Shown here in pieces: positions 34,842-43,035 of a stretch of DNA of 64,000 nucleotides. The stretch is from Hasllibacter sp. MH4015 (GTDB lineage Bacteria; Pseudomonadota; Alphaproteobacteria; Rhodobacterales; Rhodobacteraceae): assembly GCF_020177575.1 (NCBI RefSeq), contig NZ_JAHTBK010000001.1, positions 1,116,001-1,180,000 on the forward strand. Direction: 5' to 3'. The translations under genes were made by a program, and so were the position numbers. Positions within the stretch are counted from its first letter, which is position 1, and each line of letters starts with the position of its first letter. A model generated the notes under the pieces. It saw only the letters and a list, made by a program, of their open reading frames with translations, did not search any database and was not told the origin of the DNA.

Positions 34842-35237
34842 GGAGGCTCCTGCGGGATTTGGGGTTGTGGCGGCCATAGTGGAGGGGTGGGGCAGGGGGT
34901 GCAAGGCGGGACCGTTGCCGACCTGCCGGGGCGGCATTGCGACCGATGGATCGAGGCAGTTTATGCTGGCCAAGTCATCTGCGCGTGCAACCGAAGCGCG
35001 CTGGCTGGCCAAATCGCCACCCCGGTGGGGCGGGGCGGCGATGGTTCGGCGGCCTGACGGCCTATGTTCCGAACCTGGCGCGACATGGCGGCGGCGGGTC
35101 AGCGACGGACCGGCGTGCAACCCCCACTCCCGCCTTTGTGATCGGCCTTGTGTTTCTTTTTCGCGCGCGCCCGGTCTACCGTCGCATACGCACGGCCGCA
35201 TTGGCCAAGGGACACCAAACCAGCAGGGACGCCAGTC
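34842..35237. other. 396-bp intergenic region
   Basis: Lies between the leftward peptidase gene and the rightward P460-like gene, so both promoters should be here. I see no hairpin followed by T's, no known operator and no supportable small gene. Confidence 0.5.
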
Positions 35238-35834
35238 ATGAATACCCGCCTTCTTCTTTCCGCCGCGATGCTTGCGGCGCTTTTCGGCACTTCCGCCGCC
35301 GCCGACAGCCATGCCGATGGCTGCACGTTCGAGGCCGAAATCCCCGATTTCACGCAAGAGCAGATCGACGCGCTTTACGCCTGTGTCGAGGCCGAGTTGC
35401 TGGAGAATTACACATCCGGCGACAACGAAGTGGCGGCTGTCTACCGCGAATGGGGCCATGCCCAGACCGGACCCGCCGCGCCGGGCTTCCATGGCGGGCG
35501 GTTCCTGAACACCTTCGTCAATGACGTGGGATACGACGCCTATATCCAGTACGAGGAAGATGACGAGAGCTTCGAGATGCCGGTGGGCACCGTGATCGCC
35601 AAGGAAAGCTATACGTTGCGCGAAAACGCCCCGCGCCGGGGGCCGCTTTTCATCATGACGCGCGTGGCGACGGACGAAGCACCGGACACGGACGGATGGG
35701 TCTATTCCGCGGTGCAGCCCAACGGCAATCCGATGAGCATCTCGCAGGCGTTTTGCCACGATTGCCACGGCGGTTTCGCGTTCTCCGACAGCTTGGGATA
35801 TCCGGCGGTCGAGGTGCGCCTCGGCGCGGAATAA
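35238..35834 (+). CDS. Cytochrome P460-like exported haem protein
   Basis: 198 residues with a signal peptide ending about residue 22. The core YREWGHAQTGPAAPGFHGGR, VNDVGYDAY, MPVGTVIAKESYTL and the final haem site CHDCH (173-177) follow the P460/cytochrome c'-beta family order. P460s oxidise hydroxylamine or bind nitric oxide; a Lys (the one in VIAKESY is a candidate) can cross-link to the haem. A nitrogen-oxide role is inferred from the family only. hemA follows 222 bp later, behind an FNR-type box. Confidence 0.82.
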   Translation: MNTRLLLSAAMLAALFGTSAAADSHADGCTFEAEIPDFTQEQIDALYACVEAELLENYTSGDNEVAAVYREWGHAQTGPAAPGFHGGRFLNTFVNDVGYDAYIQYEEDDESFEMPVGTVIAKESYTLRENAPRRGPLFIMTRVATDEAPDTDGWVYSAVQPNGNPMSISQAFCHDCHGGFAFSDSLGYPAVEVRLGAE

Positions 35835-35867
35835 CGCAACGTCACGGGCCGCGTCCCCGGGCGCGTA

Positions 35868-35882
35868 GGGGGGCTGCCCCCC
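35868..35882. other. GC hairpin after the P460-like gene
   Basis: GGGGGG-CTG-CCCCCC, a 6-bp stem 33 bases after the stop, with no T-run. Possibly a weak terminator or an mRNA end-stabilising stem. Confidence 0.4.
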
Positions 35883-35910
35883 CCTGTTCCATGGACCGAT
35901 CCCGCGCGGC

Positions 35911-35924
35911 TTGACCCAGATCAA
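35911..35924 (+). promoter_or_regulatory. FnrL/FNR-type box ahead of hemA
   Basis: TTGACCCAGATCAA: one base off TTGAT-N4-ATCAA. It lies 133 bases before the hemA start. Rhodobacter hemA genes are known to be FnrL-activated, so this is the expected element and predicts more haem precursor at low oxygen. Confidence 0.75.
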
Positions 35925-36056
35925 GGCTTGCCTCGCGGCAAATTGTAGCTTGGCCAAGACGCATGTTGCGCCATATGAACGGCCAAACCGGGTGCGCCCG
36001 GACGACAGCCAGCGATCGGAATGCGTGCGGTGCACGGGTTCCGGAGGAGACCGCCA

Positions 36057-37280
36057 GTGACTTACGACCACGCGCTCGACGCCGCCTTGGGCAAGCTGCA
36101 CGAGGAGGGGCGCTACCGCACCTTCATCGACATCGAACGGCGCCGTGGCAATTTCCCCCATGCGGTCTGGACCAAGCCCGACGGGTCCGAACAGGACATC
36201 ACCGTGTGGTGCGGCAACGACTACCTCGGCATGGGGCAGCACCCGGCGGTCCTGGCGGCGATGCACGAGGCGCTGGAGGCGACCGGCGCAGGCTCGGGCG
36301 GGACGCGCAACATCTCCGGCACGACGATCTATCACAAGGCGCTGGAAGATGAGCTGCGCGACCTGCACGGCAAGGACGCGGCCCTGGTTTTCACCAGCGC
36401 CTATATCGCCAATGACGCGACTTTAAGTACGCTGCCCAAGCTCTTCCCCGGCCTCATTATCTACTCCGACGCGCTGAACCACGCGAGCATGATCGAAGGG
36501 GTGCGCCGCAATGGCGGGGCGAAGCGGATCTTCCGGCACAACGACGTGGCCCATCTGCGTGAATTGCTGGAGGCCGACGACGCGGACGCGCCGAAGCTGA
36601 TCGCGTTCGAATCGATCTATTCCATGGACGGCGATTTCGGCCCGATCGAGGCGATTTGCGATCTGGCGGAGGAGTTCAACGCGCTGACCTACCTTGATGA
36701 GGTCCATGCCGTTGGTATGTACGGCCCGCGTGGGGGCGGCGTGGCCGAACGCGACGGGCTGATGGACCGGGTCGACATCATCAACGGCACGCTTGGCAAG
36801 GCCTTCGGCGTCCATGGCGGGTACATCGCGGCGAGCGCGAAAATGTGTGACGCCGTAAGGTCTTACGCGCCGGGCTTCATCTTCACGACGTCCTTGCCGC
36901 CGGTGGTGGCCGCAGGTGCCGCAGCGTCGGTGCGGTGGCTCAAGGACCATCCCGAACTGCGCGACCTGCACCAGGAACGGGCCGCGGTTCTGAAACTGCA
37001 CCTGAAGGGTCTTGGCCTGCCGATCATCGACCACGGCAGCCATATCGTGCCCGTCATGGTGGGTGATCCGGTCCATACCAAGGCGATCTCGGACATGCTG
37101 CTGGAGGATCACGGCATTTATGTTCAACCGATAAACTATCCCACCGTGCCGCGCGGGACGGAGCGTTTGCGCTTCACGCCGTCGCCGGTCCATGACCCCA
37201 AGATGCTGGACGCCCTGGTGCAGGCGATGGACGGCCTATGGTCCCATTGCGCGCTGAACCGGCAGGAACTGGCGGGCTGA
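36057..37280 (+). CDS. hemA: 5-aminolevulinate synthase
   Basis: 407 residues from a GTG at 36057, after a strong GGAGGAGA site; this gives the exact length of Rhodobacter ALAS. Joins glycine and succinyl-CoA to 5-aminolevulinate with PLP, the first step of C4-type tetrapyrrole synthesis. The PLP lysine is Lys248 in [13 protein letters not shown], the same number as in the Rhodobacter enzyme. The substrate segment NFPHAVW lies near residue 32, and [10 protein letters not shown] at 51-60. Preceded by an FnrL box and followed by its own terminator. Confidence 0.97.
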   Translation: MTYDHALDAALGKLHEEGRYRTFIDIERRRGNFPHAVWTKPDGSEQDITVWCGNDYLGMGQHPAVLAAMHEALEATGAGSGGTRNISGTTIYHKALEDELRDLHGKDAALVFTSAYIANDATLSTLPKLFPGLIIYSDALNHASMIEGVRRNGGAKRIFRHNDVAHLRELLEADDADAPKLIAFESIYSMDGDFGPIEAICDLAEEFNALTYLDEVHAVGMYGPRGGGVAERDGLMDRVDIINGTLGKAFGVHGGYIAASAKMCDAVRSYAPGFIFTTSLPPVVAAGAAASVRWLKDHPELRDLHQERAAVLKLHLKGLGLPIIDHGSHIVPVMVGDPVHTKAISDMLLEDHGIYVQPINYPTVPRGTERLRFTPSPVHDPKMLDALVQAMDGLWSHCALNRQELAG

Positions 37281-37321
37281 CGCCGCGCGTTTCCGGGCGG
37301 GAATGCGCCATTTTTTCCGGG

Positions 37322-37348
37322 GCCGTGCCGATTTGGCGCGGCTTTTTT
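37322..37348 (+). terminator. Intrinsic terminator of hemA
   Basis: Arms GCCGTGCC (37322-37329) and GGCGCGGC (37335-37342, one G-U pair), then T6. Confidence 0.88.
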
Positions 37349-37520
37349 GCAGGTGCCTGAAATACCGCGGAAATCATGGGCTGAAACACGCCGAAACGCA
37401 CCGTTCGGTGGGTCAACAGGGTGCAACACCCGCCCGCGCCATGGTAATCGGATTGAAATGTCACGGATGGCCTTTGGGAATCATCCGTTTTGGGGTAACA
37501 TCTAGGGACACAAGGGACGG

Positions 37521-37539
37521 CCACCACTAGGCATGGTGG
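37521..37539. other. Dyad CCACCA...TGGTGG ahead of rodZ
   Basis: 6-bp arms around a 7-base loop, 28 bases before the rodZ ATG. It could be an operator or an RNA stem near the start; nothing identifies the factor. Confidence 0.4.
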
Positions 37540-37567
37540 TACGACCCATAGAATCGGGGCAGGCCAC

Positions 37568-39016
37568 ATGGGCCAGGACAAGGGTCAGTATCGGGACCGG
37601 GACGATCGGGACGGGGCACGCGCCTTCGATCCGTCGTCGCAGGTCGTGCAACCGGCCCCAGCCCCCGGATTTGACGGATATGACCTGCTAGACGTGCCGC
37701 TCGGCGATCTGCTGCGCGGGGAGCGTGCGACGCTTGGCAAGTCGCTGCTGGACGTGGAGCGGGAGCTTCGCATCCGTGCCACCTATATCGCGGCCATCGA
37801 AAATGGTGATGTGGGCGCGTTCCAATCCCCCGGCTTTATCGCCGGTTACGTACGGTCCTACGCACGCTACATGGGGATCGACCCGGAATGGACCTTCCGC
37901 CGCTTCTGCGAGGAGACGGGGTTCCAGGGCATCCACGGGGGCAATTCCTCCAAGGCCAGCGACGTCAAACGCTCCATCTCCGACGCGCCGCGCCGCATGG
38001 ACCCCAACGAGGTCATGTCGTCGTCGCGCATCTCCTACGCGCCGGAGCGTGACAGCGTGTTCGCGCGGGTCGAGCCCGGCGCGCTTGGCTCCATCGCCGT
38101 GCTGCTCGTCCTCGCCATCGGCATCGGCTACGGCGCCTGGGCGATCCTGAACGACATCCAGCGCCTGCAGATCGCGCCCATCGACGAGGCCCCCGCCGTG
38201 CCGCTGGCGCAGTTGGACCCGCTGTCGGGCGTCGCCGAAGGCGCGTTCGACGTGGCCCAGGGCTTCGATATCGCGGTGCCGGGGCCGGAAACGGCGGATC
38301 GCCTCTATCGTCCGCAGGCGCTGGAAGCGCCGGTGCTGACGCCGCGCGATTCCGCCCTGTCCACGCTCAACCCCGATGAGGTCGGCACGCTCGGCACCAT
38401 CGCGGCGGAGGATCGCGCCGCCCCGCAACTGGCCGGTGCCGCGCCGCAGGCCGCCGCCAGCCCGGTGCAGGTCACGCAGGCCAGCGACCAGGTGATGATC
38501 TTCGCCACGCGCCCCACCTGGGTGCGGGTGACGTCGGCCAGCGGCGATACGATCGACGAAATGACGCTCAATGCCGGGGACAGCTACCTCGTGCCCGAGG
38601 ATGTCGGCACGCCGCTTCTGCGCACGGGCAATGCCGGATCGCTCTATTTCGCGGTGAACGGCGTGGCGCTTGGCCCGGCCGGGCAGGGGGCGACCATCGT
38701 GCGTGACGTGGAGCTGACCGCCGATGCGCTGTCGGCCAATTTCACGATGGCCGATACCAGCGCCGATCCCGACTTGCCGGAAATCGCGTCGCTCGTCCTG
38801 GACGTCAGCGCCTTGCCCGCCGCCCCCGTCACCGTGCCGGAACAGCCGCAAAGCATCGTCTACGATCCCACAGGCGCGGCGGAGGCCGAGGCGATGCAGG
38901 CGGCCTATGCCGATCTGCCCGCGGACGTGGCCGCGGCCCTGGTGGCCGCCAACGCGCGGCCCGTCGTCGTCCTGACCCCGGGACCGGACGTGCAGCGGCC
39001 CGAGCAGCGGCCCTAA
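37568..39016 (+). CDS. rodZ: RodZ-like cell-shape protein (HTH, membrane helix, DUF4115)
   Basis: 482 residues. Cytoplasmic helix-turn-helix of the RodZ type at about 40-115 (LRGERATLGKSLLDVERELR, then YIAAIENGDVGAF). One membrane helix at about 172-192 (GSIAVLLVLAIGIGYGAWAIL). A long Ala/Pro-rich periplasmic linker, then a DUF4115 domain at about 305-385 with WVRVTSASGDTIDEMTLNAGD. RodZ links MreB to the elongasome. The Ala/Pro-rich tail is longer than in E. coli. It lies upstream of ispG, as in many bacteria. Confidence 0.9.
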   Translation: MGQDKGQYRDRDDRDGARAFDPSSQVVQPAPAPGFDGYDLLDVPLGDLLRGERATLGKSLLDVERELRIRATYIAAIENGDVGAFQSPGFIAGYVRSYARYMGIDPEWTFRRFCEETGFQGIHGGNSSKASDVKRSISDAPRRMDPNEVMSSSRISYAPERDSVFARVEPGALGSIAVLLVLAIGIGYGAWAILNDIQRLQIAPIDEAPAVPLAQLDPLSGVAEGAFDVAQGFDIAVPGPETADRLYRPQALEAPVLTPRDSALSTLNPDEVGTLGTIAAEDRAAPQLAGAAPQAAASPVQVTQASDQVMIFATRPTWVRVTSASGDTIDEMTLNAGDSYLVPEDVGTPLLRTGNAGSLYFAVNGVALGPAGQGATIVRDVELTADALSANFTMADTSADPDLPEIASLVLDVSALPAAPVTVPEQPQSIVYDPTGAAEAEAMQAAYADLPADVAAALVAANARPVVVLTPGPDVQRPEQRP

Positions 39017-39130
39017 GCCAGGTTCTCCGCCCGGCCGCATCGGGCAATTCGCAGCACCTGGCGCGCGCGTCATTGTCCAGCCCGCCTGACATGTCTATCT
39101 TGGCCCCAAGCTGTGCGAAAAGGCCCGAGC

Positions 39131-40264
39131 ATGTCCCACAATCCGATCCGTCCCTGGCGCAATATCGACCGCCGCAAGACCCGTCAGATCAGGGTGGGTA
39201 ACGTGCCGGTGGGCGGCGACGCCCCGATCTCCGTCCAGACGATGACGAACACGCTGACCACCGATGCCAGCGCCACGATCAAGCAGGTGATCGCCTCGGC
39301 GGAGGCGGGGGCGGATATCGTCCGCGTCTCGGTGCCCGACGCCGACAGCGCGGCGGCCATGCACGAGATCTGCCGCGAAAGCCCGGTGCCGATCGTGGCG
39401 GACATCCATTTCCACTACAAGCGCGGGATCGAGGCGGCGGAGGCCGGCGCGGCCTGCCTCAGGATCAATCCCGGCAATATCGGGGACGCGGCCCGCGTGA
39501 AGGAAGTGGTGCGCGCCGCCCGAGACAATGATTGCTCAATCCGGATCGGGGTGAATGCGGGGAGCCTGGAACGGCACCTGCTGGAGAAATACGGCGAGCC
39601 GTGCCCTGACGCGATGGTCGAAAGCGGCATGCATCACATCAAGCTGCTGGAAGACAACGACTTCCACGAATTCAAGATTTCCATGAAGGCGTCGGACATC
39701 TTCATGACCGCCGCCGCCTACCAGCAATTGGCCGATCAGACCGACGCGCCGTTCCATATGGGGATCACGGAAGCGGGCGGATTTGTCGGCGGCACGGTGA
39801 AATCGGCGATCGGCCTTGGCAATCTGCTCTGGGCCGGGATCGGCGACACGATGCGCGTGAGCCTCAGCGCGGACCCGGTGGAAGAGGTGAAGATCGGCTT
39901 CGAGATCCTGAAATCGCTCGGGCTGCGGCACCGCGGCGTCAACATCATCTCCTGCCCGTCCTGCGCGCGGCAGGGCTTCGACGTCATCAAGACGGTCGAG
40001 GTACTGGAGCGGCGGCTGGAACATATCAAGACGCCGATGAGCCTGTCGATCATCGGCTGCGTGGTGAATGGGCCGGGCGAGGCGCTGATGACCGATGTGG
40101 GCTTCACCGGCGGCGGGGCGGGCAGCGGCATGGTCTACCTTGCGGGCAAGCAGAGCCACAAATTGAGCAATGACCAGATGGTCGACCACATCGTCGAACA
40201 GGTCGAGAGGAAGGCCGAGGAGATCGAGGCCGCGAAAACCGCCGCCGATCAGGCCGCGGAATAG
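39131..40264 (+). CDS. ispG: 4-hydroxy-3-methylbut-2-enyl diphosphate synthase
   Basis: 377 residues from the ATG at 39131. Iron-sulfur enzyme of the MEP isoprenoid pathway. The cluster ligands are Cys275, Cys278 (ISCPSC) and Cys310 ([11 protein letters not shown]). The start [20 protein letters not shown] and the conserved [11 protein letters not shown] are typical. Reads in the same direction as rodZ and the rhodanese gene 10 bp later. Confidence 0.96.
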   Translation: MSHNPIRPWRNIDRRKTRQIRVGNVPVGGDAPISVQTMTNTLTTDASATIKQVIASAEAGADIVRVSVPDADSAAAMHEICRESPVPIVADIHFHYKRGIEAAEAGAACLRINPGNIGDAARVKEVVRAARDNDCSIRIGVNAGSLERHLLEKYGEPCPDAMVESGMHHIKLLEDNDFHEFKISMKASDIFMTAAAYQQLADQTDAPFHMGITEAGGFVGGTVKSAIGLGNLLWAGIGDTMRVSLSADPVEEVKIGFEILKSLGLRHRGVNIISCPSCARQGFDVIKTVEVLERRLEHIKTPMSLSIIGCVVNGPGEALMTDVGFTGGGAGSGMVYLAGKQSHKLSNDQMVDHIVEQVERKAEEIEAAKTAADQAAE

Positions 40265-40274
40265 GGAGCGCGAC

Positions 40275-40655
40275 ATGACCAAGAGTGCCAAGGATTACAT
40301 GGAGGCGGCGAATGCGACCGTCCCCAAACTGTCCGCAGAGGAGGCGATCGCGAAGCACGCCGCCGGTGCGGGTGTGTTCATCGACGTGCGCGACAGCGCC
40401 GATATCGCCAAGTCCGGTACCATCAAGGGGGCGCATCGCGTGCCGCGCGGCATGATCGAGTTCCGCGCCGACCCGGGCGTCGAGGCGCTCTATGATCCGG
40501 TCTTCCGCAAGGACGCGGAGATCTACCTGATCTGCGGCGCGGGCGGGCAGGCGGCCCTGGCGGGCAAGACCCTGCAGGAGATGGGGTTCGCCAACGTCAC
40601 CAATATCGGCGGCTTCCCCGCCTGGAAAGACGCGGGCGGCCCGACGGAGGACTGA
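40275..40655 (+). CDS. Single-domain rhodanese-like protein
   Basis: 126 residues. Rhodanese fold with FIDVRDSADIAKSGTIKGAHRVPRG at about 35-59 and Cys87 in the active loop LICGAGGQAALA. It can carry persulfide sulfur; the partner is unknown. Position after ispG with a short gap suggests co-transcription. An AGGGAGCGCGAC site precedes the ATG. Confidence 0.88.
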   Translation: MTKSAKDYMEAANATVPKLSAEEAIAKHAAGAGVFIDVRDSADIAKSGTIKGAHRVPRGMIEFRADPGVEALYDPVFRKDAEIYLICGAGGQAALAGKTLQEMGFANVTNIGGFPAWKDAGGPTED

Positions 40656-40813
40656 CCCGGCGCGCCCGGATCGGGCAAGGGCGGTCCCGCCCACGACGCG
40701 AAGGCAGGGCCTTCGGTCGCGGTTGGGCGTGGCGCCGCGGGCGCGGGCCGGGGCCCGCGCGGCGCGACGTGGGGCGCGCGCGGCAGGCTCGGGTGCGCGC
40801 ATTCGGGCCGAGT

Positions 40814-40860
40814 GGTCCGGGATCGGACCCTCCGGGGGAGGTATTTTTGAAGCAAAGAAG
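40814..40860 (+). repeat. Short dispersed intergenic element, copy 2
   Basis: A hairpin GGTCCG-GGAT-CGGACC (40814-40829), then CTCC-GGG-GGAG and GAGGTATTTTTGAAGCAAAGAAG. The second part aligns with the copy at 1565-1595. It lies 46 bases upstream of the FAD oxidase start, in a 250-bp gap that is otherwise very GC-rich. Confidence 0.5.
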
Positions 40861-40905
40861 GCGCCGCTGCGTGATCTTTGGGGGCTTAGCGGGGGAGGAG
40901 ACGGG

Positions 40906-42315
40906 ATGGCATTGCTTGCGGATTTGCCGAGAAACGAAGAGGGCATCGCCACGGCGCTTGGGGTTCTGACCCAGCGCCTTGGCCCCAGGGTGGAGACCGG
41001 CCAGGCGCTGCGGGAACAGCACGGCCACACCACCACATGGCTGCGCAACCAGCCGCCCGATGCGGTGATCTTTCCGCAATCGACCGACGAAGTGCAGGAG
41101 ATCGTGCGCATCTGCGCCACCCATCGCGTGCCGATCATCCCCTTCGGCACCGGCACCTCGCTCGAGGGCCACGTGAATGCGCCCGCGGGCGGCATCTCGC
41201 TCGATTTCAGCCAGATGGACGCGATCCTGGCGGTCCATGCCGAGGATATGGATGTGGTGATCCAGCCCGGGGTGACGCGCAAGGCGCTCAACACCCATCT
41301 GCGCGATACGGGGCTGTTCTTTCCGATCGATCCCGGTGCGGACGCGTCGCTTGGCGGGATGGCGGCCACCAATGCCAGCGGCACCTGTGCGGTGCGCTAC
41401 GGGACGATGAAGGACAACGTCCTGGCGCTGAAGGCGGTGTTGCCCTCGGGCGAAGTGGTCAAGAGTGCGGCGCGGGCGCGCAAGACCTCCGCCGGATATG
41501 ACCTGACCCGGCTGATCGTGGGAAGCGAGGGCACCCTTGGCCTGATCACGGAGCTGACGCTGAAGTTGCAGGGCATTCCGGAGGCGATGTCGGCGGCCAC
41601 CTGTTCCTTCCCGAGCGTGGAGGCCGCGTGCAGGGCGGTGATTGGAGCGTTCCAATACGGCCTGCCGGTGGCGCGGATCGAATTGCTCGACGCGCTTCAA
41701 GTGCGGGCCTGCAATGCCTATTCCAAACTGTCCCTTCCGGAGACACCGCTCCTGCTGCTGGAATTCCACGGCTCGGAGGCCGGTGTCACGGAACAGGCGG
41801 AGATTTTCGGGGAGATCGCGGGCGATCACGGCGCCACCGGCTTCACCTTCACCACGCGGGAGGAGGAGCGCATTGCCCTTTGGCAGGCGCGCCACGATGC
41901 CTATTGGGCGGCGCTGCAACTCCGCCCCGGTGCGCAGGGCATTTCCACCGATGTCTGCGTCCCGATCAGCCGCCTGGCCGATTGCGTCACCGGGGCCCAG
42001 GACAAGCTGGCCGAACTGGGCTTCACTGCGCCCATCGTGGGCCATGTGGGGGACGGGAATTTCCACACCCTGCTGCTGATCGACATGGAGGATCCCGAGG
42101 AGATCGCGAAGGCGGAAGGCTTCGTGGGCTGGCTCAACGATCTGGCGATTTCTATGGACGGGACCTGCACCGGGGAACACGGGATCGGGCAGGGGAAGGC
42201 GAAGTACCTGGACCGCGAATTGGGGCCCGGCGCGGGTGCCATGATGGCGGCGATCAAGCGCGGGGTCGATCCCGACAACATCTTCAATCCCGGCAAGATC
42301 GGCTTGCCCGTCTGA
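40906..42315 (+). CDS. FAD-linked oxidase, D-lactate dehydrogenase / GlcD type
   Basis: 469 residues from the ATG at 40906, behind GGGGGAGGAG. FAD-binding type 4 domain in the first 220 residues (VIFPQSTDEVQEIVRICATH, then PFGTGTSLEGHVNAP and DPGADASLGGMAATNASGT). The carboxy half has VGHVGDGNFHTLLLID and ends CTGEHGIGQGKAKYL. Members oxidise D-lactate, glycolate or D-2-hydroxy acids; the substrate cannot be fixed here. Stop and the next ATG are adjacent. Confidence 0.9.
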   Translation: MALLADLPRNEEGIATALGVLTQRLGPRVETGQALREQHGHTTTWLRNQPPDAVIFPQSTDEVQEIVRICATHRVPIIPFGTGTSLEGHVNAPAGGISLDFSQMDAILAVHAEDMDVVIQPGVTRKALNTHLRDTGLFFPIDPGADASLGGMAATNASGTCAVRYGTMKDNVLALKAVLPSGEVVKSAARARKTSAGYDLTRLIVGSEGTLGLITELTLKLQGIPEAMSAATCSFPSVEAACRAVIGAFQYGLPVARIELLDALQVRACNAYSKLSLPETPLLLLEFHGSEAGVTEQAEIFGEIAGDHGATGFTFTTREEERIALWQARHDAYWAALQLRPGAQGISTDVCVPISRLADCVTGAQDKLAELGFTAPIVGHVGDGNFHTLLLIDMEDPEEIAKAEGFVGWLNDLAISMDGTCTGEHGIGQGKAKYLDRELGPGAGAMMAAIKRGVDPDNIFNPGKIGLPV

Positions 42316-43035
42316 ATGGTGCGGCCCGTCGCATCCAGCGTCCCGTCGGCCCATGCCGAACCGCACCTGTCGGGCCGCAGCGGGTGGTTGCGGGCCGCGG
42401 TGATGGGGGCCAATGACGGCATCCTGTCGACCGCGTCCCTGATTGCGGGGGTGGCGGCGGGGGTGGCCGACAAGCCCACGATTCTGCTGGCGGGGCTTGC
42501 GGGGCTGGTGGCGGGTGCGCTTTCCATGGCGGCGGGGGAATACGTCTCCGTCTCGTCCCAGGCGGATGCGGAAAAGGCGGATGTGGCGCGCGAACGCGCG
42601 GAGCTGGAGCGCAATCCCGAGGCGGAACTGGCGGAGCTGACGGCGATCTACGAGGAGCGGGGACTAACACCGGACCTCGCCTCCGACGTGGCGCAGCAAT
42701 TGACGGAGGCCGACGCCCTAACCGCCCATCTGCGCGACGAGATCGGGCTGACGGATCTGTCGCCACCCCGGCCCGTGCAGGCGGCACTCGTCTCGGCACT
42801 TACGTTCGCGGGCGGGGCGGCGGTGCCCCTTGGCATAGCGGCCATCTCCCCGCTCAACGGCATCACGTGGTGGGTGGCGGCGGCGACGCTGGCCGCGCTT
42901 GGCACGCTTGGTGCACTGGGCGCGCGTGTGGGCGGGGCGCCCAAGGCGCGCGCGGCCCTGCGGGTGATGATCTGGGGGGCGGTAGCCATGGCCGCGACCT
43001 CCGCCATCGGCACATTGGTGGGCGAGGCGCTCTAG
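42316..43035 (+). CDS. VIT/CCC1-family membrane protein
   Basis: 239 residues, five helices. Start HLSGRSGWLRAAVMGANDGILSTASLI is the VIT1/CCC1 signature; AAGEYVSVSSQADAEKADVARE begins the cytoplasmic metal-binding loop. Family members carry Fe2+ or Mn2+ across membranes. The ATG directly follows the preceding stop. Its stop (TAG) shares CTAG with the convergent autokinase stop. Confidence 0.88.
   Translation: MVRPVASSVPSAHAEPHLSGRSGWLRAAVMGANDGILSTASLIAGVAAGVADKPTILLAGLAGLVAGALSMAAGEYVSVSSQADAEKADVARERAELERNPEAELAELTAIYEERGLTPDLASDVAQQLTEADALTAHLRDEIGLTDLSPPRPVQAALVSALTFAGGAAVPLGIAAISPLNGITWWVAAATLAALGTLGALGARVGGAPKARAALRVMIWGAVAMAATSAIGTLVGEAL

Noticed and set aside
34842-36368. Upstream extension of the M20 peptidase frame to 966 codons
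   Set aside because: The family begins at the ATG at 34841 with a good ribosome site; the extension runs antisense across the P460-like gene and the start of hemA.
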